Shown here one piece after another: positions 50,351 to 59,563 of a stretch of 64,000 bases of DNA; position 1 is the stretch's first letter, and every line of letters starts with the position of its first letter. Position numbers and translations under genes: made by a program. Below the pieces are notes generated by a model. The model was not told the origin of the DNA, did no database searches, and was given only the letters and a program-made list of their open reading frames with translations. Source of the DNA: Kineosporia rhizophila. Lineage in GTDB: Bacteria; Actinomycetota; Actinomycetes; Actinomycetales; Kineosporiaceae. The DNA lies in contig NZ_JAJSOH010000025.1 in NCBI RefSeq assembly GCF_021277265.1, positions 44,567 through 108,566 of the forward strand, in the 5' to 3' direction.

Positions 50351-50387
50351 CACGTTCTTGCACGTTTGTTCACGATGCTTCTATCGT
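50351..50387 (+). promoter_or_regulatory. Promoter with 10-bp direct repeats between DeoR and the small downstream gene
   Basis: CACGTTCTTG, CACGTTTGTT and CACGATGCTT stand head to tail at 50351-50380, one helical turn each. They overlap TTGCAC (50358-50363) and precede TATCGT (50382-50387) with 18-bp spacing, a good -35/-10 pair for the gene at 50395. Binding of the DeoR protein is likely. Confidence 0.6.
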
Positions 50388-50394
50388 AGCGGTC

Positions 50395-50769
50395 ATGACG
50401 AACAAGCCCATGATGATCCTGATCGCCGGCCCCTACCGTTCCGGCACCGGTGACGACCCGGAGAAGATTGCCGCGAACCTGGCCCGTCTCGAGGCCGCCG
50501 CCTGGCCGGTCTTCGAAGCCGGTCACGTGCCGATGATCGGCGAGTGGGTGGCCCTGCCGGTGCTGCGCTCGGCCGGGGCCGACCCCTTCGACCCGAACCA
50601 CCCGCTGAGCGAGAAGGTCATGTACCCGACCGCGGAGCGCCTGCTCGAGCACTGTGACGCCGTGCTGCGCCTGCCGGGAGAGTCGAAGGGGGCCGACCAG
50701 GACGTGGCGATCGCGCACCGGCGAGGCCTGCCCGTGTACCACCGCGCCGAAGAGATCCCCGCACGCTAG
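50395..50769 (+). CDS. DUF4406-like protein (nucleoside deoxyribosyltransferase fold)
   Basis: A 124-residue protein with ILIAGPYRSGTGDDPEKIAANLARLEAAAWPVFEAGHVP at the N terminus and HCDAVLRLPGESKGADQDVAIAHRRGLPVY later, the pattern of the small deoxyribosyltransferase-like family. It probably binds a nucleotide or ribosyl compound; chemistry unproven. ATG 50395. A 4-bp convergent overlap with the beta-helix gene is present at its stop. Confidence 0.8.
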   Translation: MTNKPMMILIAGPYRSGTGDDPEKIAANLARLEAAAWPVFEAGHVPMIGEWVALPVLRSAGADPFDPNHPLSEKVMYPTAERLLEHCDAVLRLPGESKGADQDVAIAHRRGLPVYHRAEEIPAR

Positions 50770-52310
50770 TTCAGCAGCAGGTCGAACTTCTCCGCCTCGG
50801 CCCGTGCGGTGGTGTCGGAGACCAGCTTGGAACCGTTGTCCTGCACCCGCACGTACTCGTGGTCGACATCGGCCTGCAGCGTGACCGACCCGTCGTCGTT
50901 GCGCAGCACCCGGAACTTCTCCCACGGCCCGAGTGCGGTGCGGTTGGCGATCAGCGGCTCGGCGCCGGAGTTCTCAGCGGTGACCAAGGTGCTGTTCGCC
51001 TGGGCGCGCAGAGCGACCAGGCCCTCACCGGCGTCTTCGATCTCGAACTTCTCCCACGGCCCGGCCGAGGCGATGGTGGCGTTCAGCGGGGACTTCCCGT
51101 TCGGGTCGGCCTGCACCCACTTGCCGGTGGTGCGCGAGCGCAGGGCGATCGTGTCACCGTCGGCGGGCAGCGGTGACGAGGCGGTCTGGTGGCTGATCCC
51201 GAGCAGGAAGTTCAGTTTCGCCGGGGTGAAGTCGCTCTGCAGTCGGCCGCCCTGGGCCACGTCGGACAGGAATCCGGCCGGCTTCGGGTTGACCCCGTCG
51301 CAACTGCCGTTCGGGATGCCGATGTGCACCGAATTGTCTTTGTTACCAGTGATGGTGAAGTCTTTCACGCCGTTCACCGCGTAGCCGTAGCCCATGGTCG
51401 AACCCTCGAGCGTGTTGCCGGTGACCGTGCCTCCGGTGACCACGGTGTCGGTGCACGACCAGACCCCCGGGCCCATCGCCAGGCCGATCTTGATCAGCGC
51501 CCCGTCGGCCCGGACGGTGTTGTCCGAGACCACGGTGCCCTCGTAGTTCCCGTCCATCGGGCCGTAGTCGACCATGTTGATACCGCCCAGCAGCGTGCGG
51601 TTCTGGGCAATGATCGTGTTGTTGCTGACCGTGGACCCGGGGGCACCGAAGACCACGATGGCGCCGTCGGTGGCGTCGGTGATGGTGTTGTTCTTGACGG
51701 TGCTGGTGCCGCAGGCCAGGGAGATGCCGTCGGCCCAGCCGTCCGGCGTGCCGGAAGGCCCGATCTGGTTGCCGGTGACGCTCGCTCCCTGACAGCCGGG
51801 CACACCCTGCCGGACCACCCCTTCGGCCAGATGCAGGGCCGACCAGCCGCGCGGCTCGAGGAATCGGCTGTTCTCGACCACGAGACCGGTGACGTCGCCG
51901 CCGATCTCGACCAGGCCGCTGCCGCCCGCGATCCGCCCGAGGGCCGGCCGCCGGCCGTCGACCTGGATGCTGCGCAGCTTGATGCCGCTCTTGCCGCCGC
52001 CTTCGATCGCGGTGGCCTGCTCGGCACCGGTCACCCGCAGCGTGGCCCGGGTGTCGCCGCCGGGCCGGCCCTCGGTCTCGATGGACTGGTTGGCCGCAGA
52101 GAACTTGACGGGCTGGGAAAGGTCGAAGGTGGCCCCCGCGCACAGCGTAGCCACCGCACCCTCGCCCGACAGCGCATTCTGAATGTCCTGGCCGGTGCCG
52201 GACTCCAGGCAGCCGGCCGGGTTGGCCGCGGTAGCGACGGTGGTGCCGATCACTGCCAGGAGGCCGGCGGTGCCGACCGCAGCGGCTGCGAGGGTGCGTG
52301 GTCTGAGCAC
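50766..52310 (-). CDS. Secreted beta-helix protein with a fascin-like beta-trefoil
   Basis: A 514-residue exported protein. Signal peptide to about residue 28 (TTVATAANP). Residues 60-370 form a right-handed parallel beta-helix with repeated N-N-T-I and G-N-T-type turns (VKNNTITDATDGAIVV, VSNNTIIAQ, VTGNTLEGS). The last 130 residues have two trefoil-like units (ALRSRTTGKWVQADPNG ... GPWEKFEIED and GPWEKFRVLRNDDGSVTLQAD) as in fascin-like or ricin-like carbohydrate binders. A polysaccharide lyase or hydrolase is possible, but no catalytic residues can be named. Confidence 0.82.
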   Translation of the reverse strand: MLRPRTLAAAAVGTAGLLAVIGTTVATAANPAGCLESGTGQDIQNALSGEGAVATLCAGATFDLSQPVKFSAANQSIETEGRPGGDTRATLRVTGAEQATAIEGGGKSGIKLRSIQVDGRRPALGRIAGGSGLVEIGGDVTGLVVENSRFLEPRGWSALHLAEGVVRQGVPGCQGASVTGNQIGPSGTPDGWADGISLACGTSTVKNNTITDATDGAIVVFGAPGSTVSNNTIIAQNRTLLGGINMVDYGPMDGNYEGTVVSDNTVRADGALIKIGLAMGPGVWSCTDTVVTGGTVTGNTLEGSTMGYGYAVNGVKDFTITGNKDNSVHIGIPNGSCDGVNPKPAGFLSDVAQGGRLQSDFTPAKLNFLLGISHQTASSPLPADGDTIALRSRTTGKWVQADPNGKSPLNATIASAGPWEKFEIEDAGEGLVALRAQANSTLVTAENSGAEPLIANRTALGPWEKFRVLRNDDGSVTLQADVDHEYVRVQDNGSKLVSDTTARAEAEKFDLLLN

Positions 52311-52460
52311 GGAAATTCCTTAACTGAGGACGTTTGTGGTGCGAAACGGCTCTCAGGCTAAGTATTCGTGCACAAAGGATCGGCAAACCGATCGATAAGG
52401 CGGATCTTCGTTCTTCTTGACCTGCCGGAGTGGTGCCCGCCACAGTTGTGAGGCAAGGCT

Positions 52461-54440
52461 TTACACCCGGAAACTACCCACCAGACCCTGCAGATGAGCG
52501 GCCAGCTGTTCCAGCCGAGCGGCGGCGTCCTGAGCCGTCTGGGCATCGTTGGTGGTCCGTGCGGCCACGGCCGAGACGCTCTCCACGGTGGTGTGGATCT
52601 CCTGGGCGCTGCGGGCGGCCTCGGAACTGTTGCGGCTCATCTCCTGGGTGGTGGCGCTCTGCTCCTCGACCGCCCCGGCGATGCTGGCACTCACCTCGTC
52701 GATCTGCCCCACCACGCCCTGGATCTGACCGATCGAGGAGGCTGCCGACTCCGTGCTGGAGCGGATCGCGTCCACCCGGTTGGAGATCTCCTCGGTGGCC
52801 CGCGCGGTCTGCAGGGCCAGTTCCTTGACCTCGGTGGCGACCACGGCGAAACCCTTGCCCGCCGCACCGGCCCGGGCTGCCTCGATCGTCGCGTTCAGAG
52901 CGAGCAGATTGGTCTGTTCGGCGATCGCGGTGATCAGCTGCACGGCCACCCCGACCTCGGCCGCCGTCGACTCCAGTTGCACCACTTCACTCTTCGCCGC
53001 CCCGGCCACCTCCACCGCCTCGGCCACCACGCTCGCGGCCCGGCCGGCGTTGCGGGCGATCTCACCGATCGCCGCGTTCAGTTCCTCACTGCCGGTGGCC
53101 AGTCCGTGGATGCCTTGCGTCACCACACCCGTGGCGGTAGAGGCTTCGCCGGCGCGAAGCGCGGTTTCGTCGGCAGCGCTGCGCAACCGGCCGGCCACCG
53201 CGGTCAGCTCGCCGGCCGATCCCGAGAGCGAACCCGAGGCGTCGTTGATGGACGAGATGGCCCGGGCCACCTTGGTGCAGAAACGGTTGAACGCGGCGCC
53301 CAGCTGACCGGCCTCGTCGTCCCGAGACTCGTCCAGCCGAGCCGTGAGATCCCCGTCCCCGTCAGCGATCTGGGCCATCCGGTCGCGAGCCCGCTCGAAC
53401 GGGCGCAGCACCCATCGACTGATCAGGAACGTGACGATCCCCGCGGCGGCCAGGGCGAGCAGGGCCATCAGGACGGTCATGGTGCGCAGCCCGTGGGCGT
53501 TCGCCAGGACCGAGGAGGCGGGCACGGTGACCAGCAGCGACCACTTGTCCCCCGGCCCCAGGTTCAGCCCGTTCGCCACCACCAGCTCGTCGGTGCCGTC
53601 GAGTTCCAGCCACTGAGAGGTGCTCTCACCGGGCGCCAGGTCGCTCACGATGGCCGAGAGGGCCGCCGAGCTGTCGTTCAGTGCAGAGGTGGCCTCGAAC
53701 CCGGCACCGCTCGCCACCACGGCGCCGGCCGTGCTCACCAGGGTGGCACGACCGGTGCCGTAGGGAGTGATCTTGGAGACCAGCTCCTGCTGGCTGTCCA
53801 GCAGGATGTCCACCCCCGCGACCCCCACCGTCCGGTCGCCGATGATGATCGGGACGGAGACCGAGGTCATCAGGACGTCCACCCCGTCGATGGCGTACGC
53901 GTACGGCTCGACGACCTTTTCCTCCCCGCTCTCGAGCGGGACGGTGTAGTAGTCGCTGCTCCCGTCGGTCGCGTCGTAACTGGTCAGCGCCTGCGACTTG
54001 TAGGAGCCGTCCGCCAGGTCGGTGTAGACGTAGGTGATGTAGCGGCCGCTGTCGTCGCTGTGGGGCGTGTTCACATAACGGGCGTCCTTGCCGTCGAAAG
54101 CGTTCGGCTCCCAGCCCGCCCAGGCTCCGTACAGATCAGGGTGCTCCTTGAGCGTGCCCAGCAGGGTCGCGTCCCCGATCGCCCGGCCGTTCGCCGCCGC
54201 GCGCTCGGCCACCATGGCGCTGGCCAGCCCCCGGGCGACCGTCAGCCCGTTGAGCAGTTGCGCCGCGGCACTGTCGGCACCCCGGCCGGCCAGTTCACCG
54301 GCATAGAGTTCGGCGTCCTCCTTGGCCCGCTTCTGCACCTGCAGCGTGACCACCAGAGTCAGCCCGCCCAGCGCGACGACGAGGGTGGCCACCACTCCGA
54401 CCACAAGTCGCGCCTTGAGCGTCGACAGGAACTTGGGCAT
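52461..54440 (-). CDS. Methyl-accepting chemotaxis protein
   Basis: A 659-residue receptor: N-terminal membrane helix (ARLVVGVVATLVVALGGLTLVVTL), extracellular dCache-like sensor at about 35-310 (GAWAGWEPNAFDGKDARYVNTP, VGVAGVDILLDSQQELV), second membrane helix, HAMP at about 340-395 (RWVLRPFERARDRMAQIADGDGDLTARL) and a long signalling helix hairpin whose tip reads IAEQTNLLALNATIEAARAGAAGKGFAVVATEVKELA. It should report a small ligand to CheA; no che genes are in the window. Confidence 0.95.
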   Translation of the reverse strand: MPKFLSTLKARLVVGVVATLVVALGGLTLVVTLQVQKRAKEDAELYAGELAGRGADSAAAQLLNGLTVARGLASAMVAERAAANGRAIGDATLLGTLKEHPDLYGAWAGWEPNAFDGKDARYVNTPHSDDSGRYITYVYTDLADGSYKSQALTSYDATDGSSDYYTVPLESGEEKVVEPYAYAIDGVDVLMTSVSVPIIIGDRTVGVAGVDILLDSQQELVSKITPYGTGRATLVSTAGAVVASGAGFEATSALNDSSAALSAIVSDLAPGESTSQWLELDGTDELVVANGLNLGPGDKWSLLVTVPASSVLANAHGLRTMTVLMALLALAAAGIVTFLISRWVLRPFERARDRMAQIADGDGDLTARLDESRDDEAGQLGAAFNRFCTKVARAISSINDASGSLSGSAGELTAVAGRLRSAADETALRAGEASTATGVVTQGIHGLATGSEELNAAIGEIARNAGRAASVVAEAVEVAGAAKSEVVQLESTAAEVGVAVQLITAIAEQTNLLALNATIEAARAGAAGKGFAVVATEVKELALQTARATEEISNRVDAIRSSTESAASSIGQIQGVVGQIDEVSASIAGAVEEQSATTQEMSRNSSEAARSAQEIHTTVESVSAVAARTTNDAQTAQDAAARLEQLAAHLQGLVGSFRV

Positions 54441-54552
54441 GGATGAGTCCGTTCTTTCCGTGGTGCAGGGCTCCTCGACGCCCAGGGCCCTGATCTTGAG
54501 CGCGGGCCGTCAGGGGTTCAAGAACCCTGGGGTACGGTCCGACTCCCCCAAC

Positions 54553-54744
54553 ATGAGCGAGAAGATCGCCCCCGACGAGCACGTCTGCCCCGGCGAGACG
54601 GAGCCCGATCCCCAGGGCCGCACCGAACTGATCAACCCGACCAACAAGCGTCCGGACGGATACACCAAGACCTGCAGCACCTGCGGGGTGCGGATCGCGG
54701 TACGGCGCGTCGATCAGAGACTGCCCTACTGGGCCATGGCCTGA
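54553..54744 (+). CDS. Small Cys-containing protein (63 residues)
   Basis: From ATG 54553: MSEKIAPDEHVCPGETEPDP, then a C-terminal CSTCGVRIAVRR. Three cysteines, two as CxxC, could hold zinc together with the early HVC. Codon use looks coding. No strong ribosome site is seen. It is divergent from the chemotaxis receptor and followed by a 9-bp hairpin. Confidence 0.55.
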   Translation: MSEKIAPDEHVCPGETEPDPQGRTELINPTNKRPDGYTKTCSTCGVRIAVRRVDQRLPYWAMA

Positions 54745-54749
54745 GGAAG

Positions 54750-54787
54750 TCAGACCTGGGTCGTAGACGGACAAGACTCAGGTCTGA
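54750..54787 (+). terminator. Hairpin after the small Cys protein
   Basis: TCAGACCTG (54750-54758) and CAGGTCTGA (54779-54787) are perfect inverted repeats around 20 nt. Position just after the stop at 54744 fits a terminator. Confidence 0.5.
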
Positions 54788-54856
54788 CGCCCCGCGCCTC
54801 TCGTTTCAGCAGGATGGGTGACTGTCGCAACACCCGTCCGAGCGAGAGGCAGTGCA

Positions 54857-55693
54857 ATGAAGAGGAAGACCACGGCCGGAGTGCTGGTTCTGGGCGGGGC
54901 GCTGATCGGCGGTGCGCTGCTGGCCCCCGCGGCCCAGGCCGCCACCGGCTCTTCGTTCGTGGCCGCCGACCTGCCCAAGGCCGGGAACCAGACCGCCTAC
55001 GTGCAGCGTGCCGACACGGTGACGGTCTACCGCAACGGCAAGGTGCAGGCCGAGCTCACCGTCGAGTCCGCCGCCCACCCCCGGGGCAAGGGCAAGCTGG
55101 TGATGACCGTCGAGGCCAAGAAGGACTTCTCGCTGCGCGCCGGCCAGTTCCTCTGGGAGGACGAGGGCGGTGCCGACAACGAGGCGGTCAACCCCGAGCG
55201 CAAGATCAGCGTGCCCGCCGACACCACCAAGACCGTCACCATCGCCTTCGACGGGGTGGGCGACGGCGACGCGATCTGGGTACCGAACGAGACCACCGTG
55301 GCCGGGGCCTGGCTGATCAAGGGCCGCGAGGTGGAGGGTGCCGCCAACCTGCTGCCCGCCAGCTACGTGCAGCGCGGCAGCACGGTCACCGTGTACAAGT
55401 CCGGCAAGACCGTGGCCCGGCTGACTCCCCAGGACGCCGTGCTCGAGGACGGCAAGGGCACCCTGACCGTGAAGGTCGAGGCGCTGAAGAAGTTCAAGGT
55501 CAACCCGGGCGCGTTCGTCTGGGAAGACGCCGACGGTGAGGACCACGCCGCCGCCAAGGGCCAGAAGAAGGTCACAGTCAAGGCCAGGAGCACCAAGACG
55601 ATCACCGTGAAGTACGCCGACGTCTCCGAGGCCGGCGGGGTCTTCTGGGCCCCGCGCGAAGACCTCGTGGCCGGTGCTTGGAAGGTCGGCTGA
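54857..55693 (+). CDS. Secreted protein with two tandem copies of an unknown domain
   Basis: A 278-residue exported protein from ATG 54857 (GAGAGG upstream). Signal peptide ends near AAQAAT. Two repeats of about 110 residues follow: the first with AYVQRADTVTVYRNGKV, FLWEDEGGAD and TVAGAWLIKG; the second with SYVQRGSTVTVYKSGKT, FVWEDADGED and LVAGAWKVG. Each is beta-rich. No family is recognised; a wall-associated binding role is likely. Confidence 0.8.
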   Translation: MKRKTTAGVLVLGGALIGGALLAPAAQAATGSSFVAADLPKAGNQTAYVQRADTVTVYRNGKVQAELTVESAAHPRGKGKLVMTVEAKKDFSLRAGQFLWEDEGGADNEAVNPERKISVPADTTKTVTIAFDGVGDGDAIWVPNETTVAGAWLIKGREVEGAANLLPASYVQRGSTVTVYKSGKTVARLTPQDAVLEDGKGTLTVKVEALKKFKVNPGAFVWEDADGEDHAAAKGQKKVTVKARSTKTITVKYADVSEAGGVFWAPREDLVAGAWKVG

Positions 55694-55709
55694 CCTCCCC
55701 GAACGCGCG

Positions 55710-55740
55710 CGAGGGGCCGCGGTGTCACCGCGGCCCCTCG
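55710..55740. terminator. Bidirectional terminator
   Basis: CGAGGGGCCGCGGTG (55710-55724) and its exact complement (55726-55740) form a 15-bp inverted repeat with a single-base centre, between two convergent genes. Confidence 0.85.
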
Positions 55741-55758
55741 CCGGACATCACCTGAGCA

Positions 55759-58071
55759 TCACTTGAAGAGCTTGCGAGCCTTCCCGAGCTTCAGGAACAC
55801 CGTCTCGCCGGTGGCGTCGTCGAGAGCATCGTTGTCGGTCGAGACGTAGACCTCGCCGTCACCGCCGATCGTCAGGCCCTCGAGCTTCTCCTGGGTCCAG
55901 CCGTTGGTGGCCTGCAGGTGAGGCAGCACGTCCACGGCCAGCTTCTTGGGCAGGACGGGCAGGGTGCCGGCGGCCGGGTCGGTCTTCGGCAGCTCGACCG
56001 TGTAGATCCGCTTGATCTTGGCGTTCGGGCCGTTGAGCTTGTCCCGCTCGATCACGGCCAGACGGCCGTCACCGACCGCGGTGATCTCGGACAGGCCGAT
56101 CCAGTCGCCCGCAGTGGTGGTGGTCTCGAGCTGGTAGCCGAACCACGTCCACGTGCCGGTCTTCACGTCGTAGCGGCCGATCCGGGCCACGCCCTTGGGG
56201 TCGGTCGAGACCTCGCGCTGCAGAACGGCGTAGACGTGCTCGCCGGACTTGTCGCTGACCGCCGTGACTCCCTCGAAGCCCTGCGACTTCAGGCCCGCGG
56301 CGACCTCGGCCGGAAGCGCCACGGTCTTCTCGACCACGCCCTTGCGATCGAGGAGGACGAGCTTGTTCTCGGCCCCGGTGGCGCCCTCGACCGCGAGCCA
56401 GTAGCCACCCTGCGGGCGGGCGAAGATGCCCTCGGCGTCCAGGCCGACCGGCTTGCCGTCGGCGTCCTTGACCTCGAGGCGGTCCTTGACCAGGGCCGGG
56501 GTCCGGCCGGTGTCGATGGTCAGGATCGCGGTCGGGCTGTAGGCCGCGTCGGTCACGCTGACCAGCGTGTCGGACTTGCCGGGCACGGCGGACAGGGCGC
56601 CCAGGGTGCCCCAGCCGATCGGCCGGCCCTTCTTCTCCTTGGACTCGATCTGCGGGAACGCCGGGGCCTTCGAGCCGATCTTGAACAGGGTCACGGCCGA
56701 ACGCACGCCGTTCTCGGCCTCGTCGGTCTCGCTGGAGACCGCCAGCAGACCGCGCGAGGGGATCGGCAGGATGCCCTCGGGCCCGTTGGTGGTGGGCAGC
56801 ACCTGCACGAACTTCGGGTTCTGGGGCTTGTCCACGTCGTACACGGCGACGAAGTTGCTGCGCTCGGAGCCGACGAAGGCGTACTTGGTGCCGTCGAACT
56901 CGGCGGTGGCCAGGCCCTCGGGCTCGACCCCCTTGTTGTCGGCGCGGTTCTCGGAGTGCAGGCCGACCTGGATCGCCAGCTTCTCGAGTTCGTTGCCGGA
57001 GTCGTAGCTGACCTTGCCGGTGCGGCTGTCGAACACTGTCCAGCCGCGCGTGCCGCCCTTCCAGTCACCCTCGTTCGCGGTGGCCAGGTAGCGGTCGTCC
57101 AGCCAGGCCACGGCGTCGGGCTCGCGCGGCAGGTCGACGATGCGGCCGCTCTGGTCGATCTTGCCGTCGTCCTTCACGTCGATGTCCTCGACGGTGGCCT
57201 TCCCCGCGCTGAACACCTTGGTGATCTTCTTGGCGGCCGCGTCGATCAGGACGATGCCGTTGTTCTCCTGCAGCGTGACCGCGAGGTCGCCGCGCTCGTT
57301 GAACGAGACGTACTCCGGCTCCGGGTCGACCGGGGTGTCCAGGCCGGCGGCCACGAACGACTTCAGGGCCGAGCCGTCCGGGTTCACCAGGTCCACCCGC
57401 GACGCCGTCCAGGTGGCCGGGTCGGAGGCCCTCTTCAGGTCGATGACCTGGACGAAACCGGCCGGGAGCTGCGGAAGATCGCCCTCCTCGCCGCCCGCCG
57501 GGGTGGCCTCCTCGTCACGCTGGTTCTCCATCGCGATGGCCACCCGACGGCCCTGCTTGTCCACGGCGATCGAGTCCGGCTGGCCACCGAGGTCGATGCT
57601 GCGCACCCGGGTACGGTCGGAGATCCGGACGATGTCGACCCGGCCGGAGGCCTCGGTGAAGCTCTTGCTGGTGTCCACCACGACCAGCACGTAGCCGCCG
57701 ACCACGGTGACCGAGGTGGGCTGGTCGTCGGCAACGCCGAGTTCCTTCAGCGAGAGCGTGCCCAGACCCTTGACCCGGCCCGGGTCGGAGATGTCGAGGA
57801 AGCCGATGCGCTTGCCCGCCGCATCGGTGTAGATCATCGTCCGGCCGTCCTCGGTGACGGTAGAGATCTCGGCCACCGTCTCGTCGCCGATCGCGTCGCC
57901 CGCGGGCCGGTTCTGGAAGACCGGGTAGGTGTCGGTGCGGTTGAAGAACTGCTCACGTGAGCCGGCACTGGCCGACTGGGCCGCGGCGACGAACGCCGAA
58001 CCCGCCAGGGCCGTCATCGTCAGGACCGCTACCCCGCGGCGGGCCCGGGCCCCGAACTGCTTCTTTCCCAC
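55759..58071 (-). CDS. Secreted phytase-like esterase/choice-of-anchor protein
   Basis: About 770 residues from GTG 58071 (GAGGAG seven bases upstream), better supported than 58104. Signal peptide (RRGVAVLTMTALAGSAFVAAAQSASA). Residues 40-440 form a beta-propeller-like part of the choice-of-anchor I kind (VSFNERGDLAVTLQENNGIVLID, REPDAVAWLDDRYLATANEGDW, GVEPEGLATAEFDGTKYAFVGSER). Residues 470-770 match the esterase-like phytase domain (GLDAEGIFARPQGGYWLAVEG, GFEGVTAVSDKSGEHVYAVLQRE, LEGLTIGGDGEVYVSTDND). Probably a phosphate-releasing surface enzyme. Confidence 0.85.
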   Translation of the reverse strand: MGKKQFGARARRGVAVLTMTALAGSAFVAAAQSASAGSREQFFNRTDTYPVFQNRPAGDAIGDETVAEISTVTEDGRTMIYTDAAGKRIGFLDISDPGRVKGLGTLSLKELGVADDQPTSVTVVGGYVLVVVDTSKSFTEASGRVDIVRISDRTRVRSIDLGGQPDSIAVDKQGRRVAIAMENQRDEEATPAGGEEGDLPQLPAGFVQVIDLKRASDPATWTASRVDLVNPDGSALKSFVAAGLDTPVDPEPEYVSFNERGDLAVTLQENNGIVLIDAAAKKITKVFSAGKATVEDIDVKDDGKIDQSGRIVDLPREPDAVAWLDDRYLATANEGDWKGGTRGWTVFDSRTGKVSYDSGNELEKLAIQVGLHSENRADNKGVEPEGLATAEFDGTKYAFVGSERSNFVAVYDVDKPQNPKFVQVLPTTNGPEGILPIPSRGLLAVSSETDEAENGVRSAVTLFKIGSKAPAFPQIESKEKKGRPIGWGTLGALSAVPGKSDTLVSVTDAAYSPTAILTIDTGRTPALVKDRLEVKDADGKPVGLDAEGIFARPQGGYWLAVEGATGAENKLVLLDRKGVVEKTVALPAEVAAGLKSQGFEGVTAVSDKSGEHVYAVLQREVSTDPKGVARIGRYDVKTGTWTWFGYQLETTTTAGDWIGLSEITAVGDGRLAVIERDKLNGPNAKIKRIYTVELPKTDPAAGTLPVLPKKLAVDVLPHLQATNGWTQEKLEGLTIGGDGEVYVSTDNDALDDATGETVFLKLGKARKLFK

Positions 58072-58192
58072 GTCACTCCTCGTATCGTCCCCGGTCGCGA
58101 CCACCGGGCAGCGCGGCCGGAGCCTGCCACGCAGGGGTGATCCACGCTCGTCCAGCGGATGAACGGGAGTCGACGAACAGCGTGCGGTGGCC

Positions 58193-59563
58193 TCAGATCA
58201 GGACTTCCAGGATCAGGTCGCGTACGGCGGTAGCCTCGAATGTGGCTGCGGAGACGGACGAGTCGGAGCACAGCAGGACCGGGCCGTCCGCCGGGTCGGC
58301 CGCTGTCCGGCCGTGGCTTCCCCGCACCAGAGCCCCGTCGAGCGGCACCACCTTCATTGCGTACCTCAGTCCGCTGAACTTCTTGGCCAGGGTCAGCGCG
58401 GCCCGGGCCTTCACGAAGCGGTCCTGCGGGTCCATGAACAGTTCGGCCGGGTCGTAGCCGGGCTTGCGGTGAATCTCCACCCCCTTCGCGAAGTCCGGCG
58501 CCCGCGCATCGTCGAGCCAGTAGTAGTAGGTGAACCAGGAACGCGGCGCCGCCACTGCGACCAGTTCACCGCTGCGCGGATGGTCCAGCCCGTGTTCCTT
58601 CTTGCCGTCCGCATCGAGCACCAGGTCCACCCCGGGCAGCTGGGCCAGCAGGTCGCGGACGCGAGGAACGTCGCGTGGATCATTCACGTAGACGTGGGCC
58701 AACTGATGGTCGGCCACCGCAAAGGCCCGCGAGACCCAGGGGTCGAGATACTCCATCCCGGCCTGGGTGTAGACCTCCAGCAGCCCTTCCCGGCGCAGCA
58801 TCCGGTTGATGTCCACCGGCGCGTCGACCGCGGTGATGCCGTATTCCGACAGCACGACCACGGTGTAACCGCTCTCCCGGGCATATTCGACGAGTTCGCC
58901 GGCCACCGCATCGATCTCCTTGGCCGCGGCGATCGCCTCGGCGCCGTCGGGACCGTAGCGCTGCAGGTCGTAGTCGAGATGTGGAAGGTAGCAGAGCGCC
59001 AGATCCGGTCTCTGGGTCCCGATCAGCCGGCGGGTCGCCTGGGCGATCCAGGCCGAACTGCTTATGGACGCTGTTGGGCCCCAGTACGTGAACAGCGGGA
59101 AGGTGCCCAGTTCGTTTGTCAGTTCGTCGCGCAGCGCCGGCGGACGGGTGTAGCAGTCGGCGTCCTTCTTGCCGTCGGCGTGATAGATCGGCCGAGGCGT
59201 GACGGTGAAGTCGGTGCTCGCACCCATCGCATACCACCAGCACACGTTGGCCGCGGTGAGGTCGGGCCGATGACGACGTGCCGTCTCCCAGACCTTTTCG
59301 GCCTCGATGAGCCGGTTGTGCTGGCGCCACAGATAGACCTCACCCTGATCCCGGAAGTACCAGCCGTTGCCCACGATTCCGTGCTCGGTGGGAAGCTTGC
59401 CGGTCAGATACGTGGCCTGCGCACTGCAGGTGACAGCCGGAAGGATCGTGCCCAGGCCGGCCTGGAACCCCGCATGGGCTACGCTCGCCACCCGGGGCAT
59501 GTGGGCCAGCAGACGCGGCGTGAGCCCGACGATGTTCAGCACCAGCACGGGATTCTTGCTCAT
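58193..59563 (-). CDS. Alkaline-phosphatase-superfamily protein of the ebo operon
   Basis: A 456-residue nucleotide-pyrophosphatase-like member of the alkaline phosphatase superfamily. Metal and nucleophile regions: PAVTCSAQATYLTGKLPTEHGIVGNGWYF with the Thr nucleophile, LCYLPHLDYDLQRYG, VVVLSEYGI (usually SDHG in the family) and RGSHGR. It is the last gene of a six-gene operon and overlaps eboE by 4 bp. In cyanobacterial ebo clusters the corresponding gene is EboF. Substrate unknown. Confidence 0.85.
   Translation of the reverse strand: MSKNPVLVLNIVGLTPRLLAHMPRVASVAHAGFQAGLGTILPAVTCSAQATYLTGKLPTEHGIVGNGWYFRDQGEVYLWRQHNRLIEAEKVWETARRHRPDLTAANVCWWYAMGASTDFTVTPRPIYHADGKKDADCYTRPPALRDELTNELGTFPLFTYWGPTASISSSAWIAQATRRLIGTQRPDLALCYLPHLDYDLQRYGPDGAEAIAAAKEIDAVAGELVEYARESGYTVVVLSEYGITAVDAPVDINRMLRREGLLEVYTQAGMEYLDPWVSRAFAVADHQLAHVYVNDPRDVPRVRDLLAQLPGVDLVLDADGKKEHGLDHPRSGELVAVAAPRSWFTYYYWLDDARAPDFAKGVEIHRKPGYDPAELFMDPQDRFVKARAALTLAKKFSGLRYAMKVVPLDGALVRGSHGRTAADPADGPVLLCSDSSVSAATFEATAVRDLILEVLI

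Noticed and set aside
53362..53613. Long open frames opposite the real genes throughout, for example opposite the chemotaxis receptor and the urease genes.
   Set aside because: They are expected shadows in very GC-rich DNA; their products are Arg/Pro/Gly-rich without domains.
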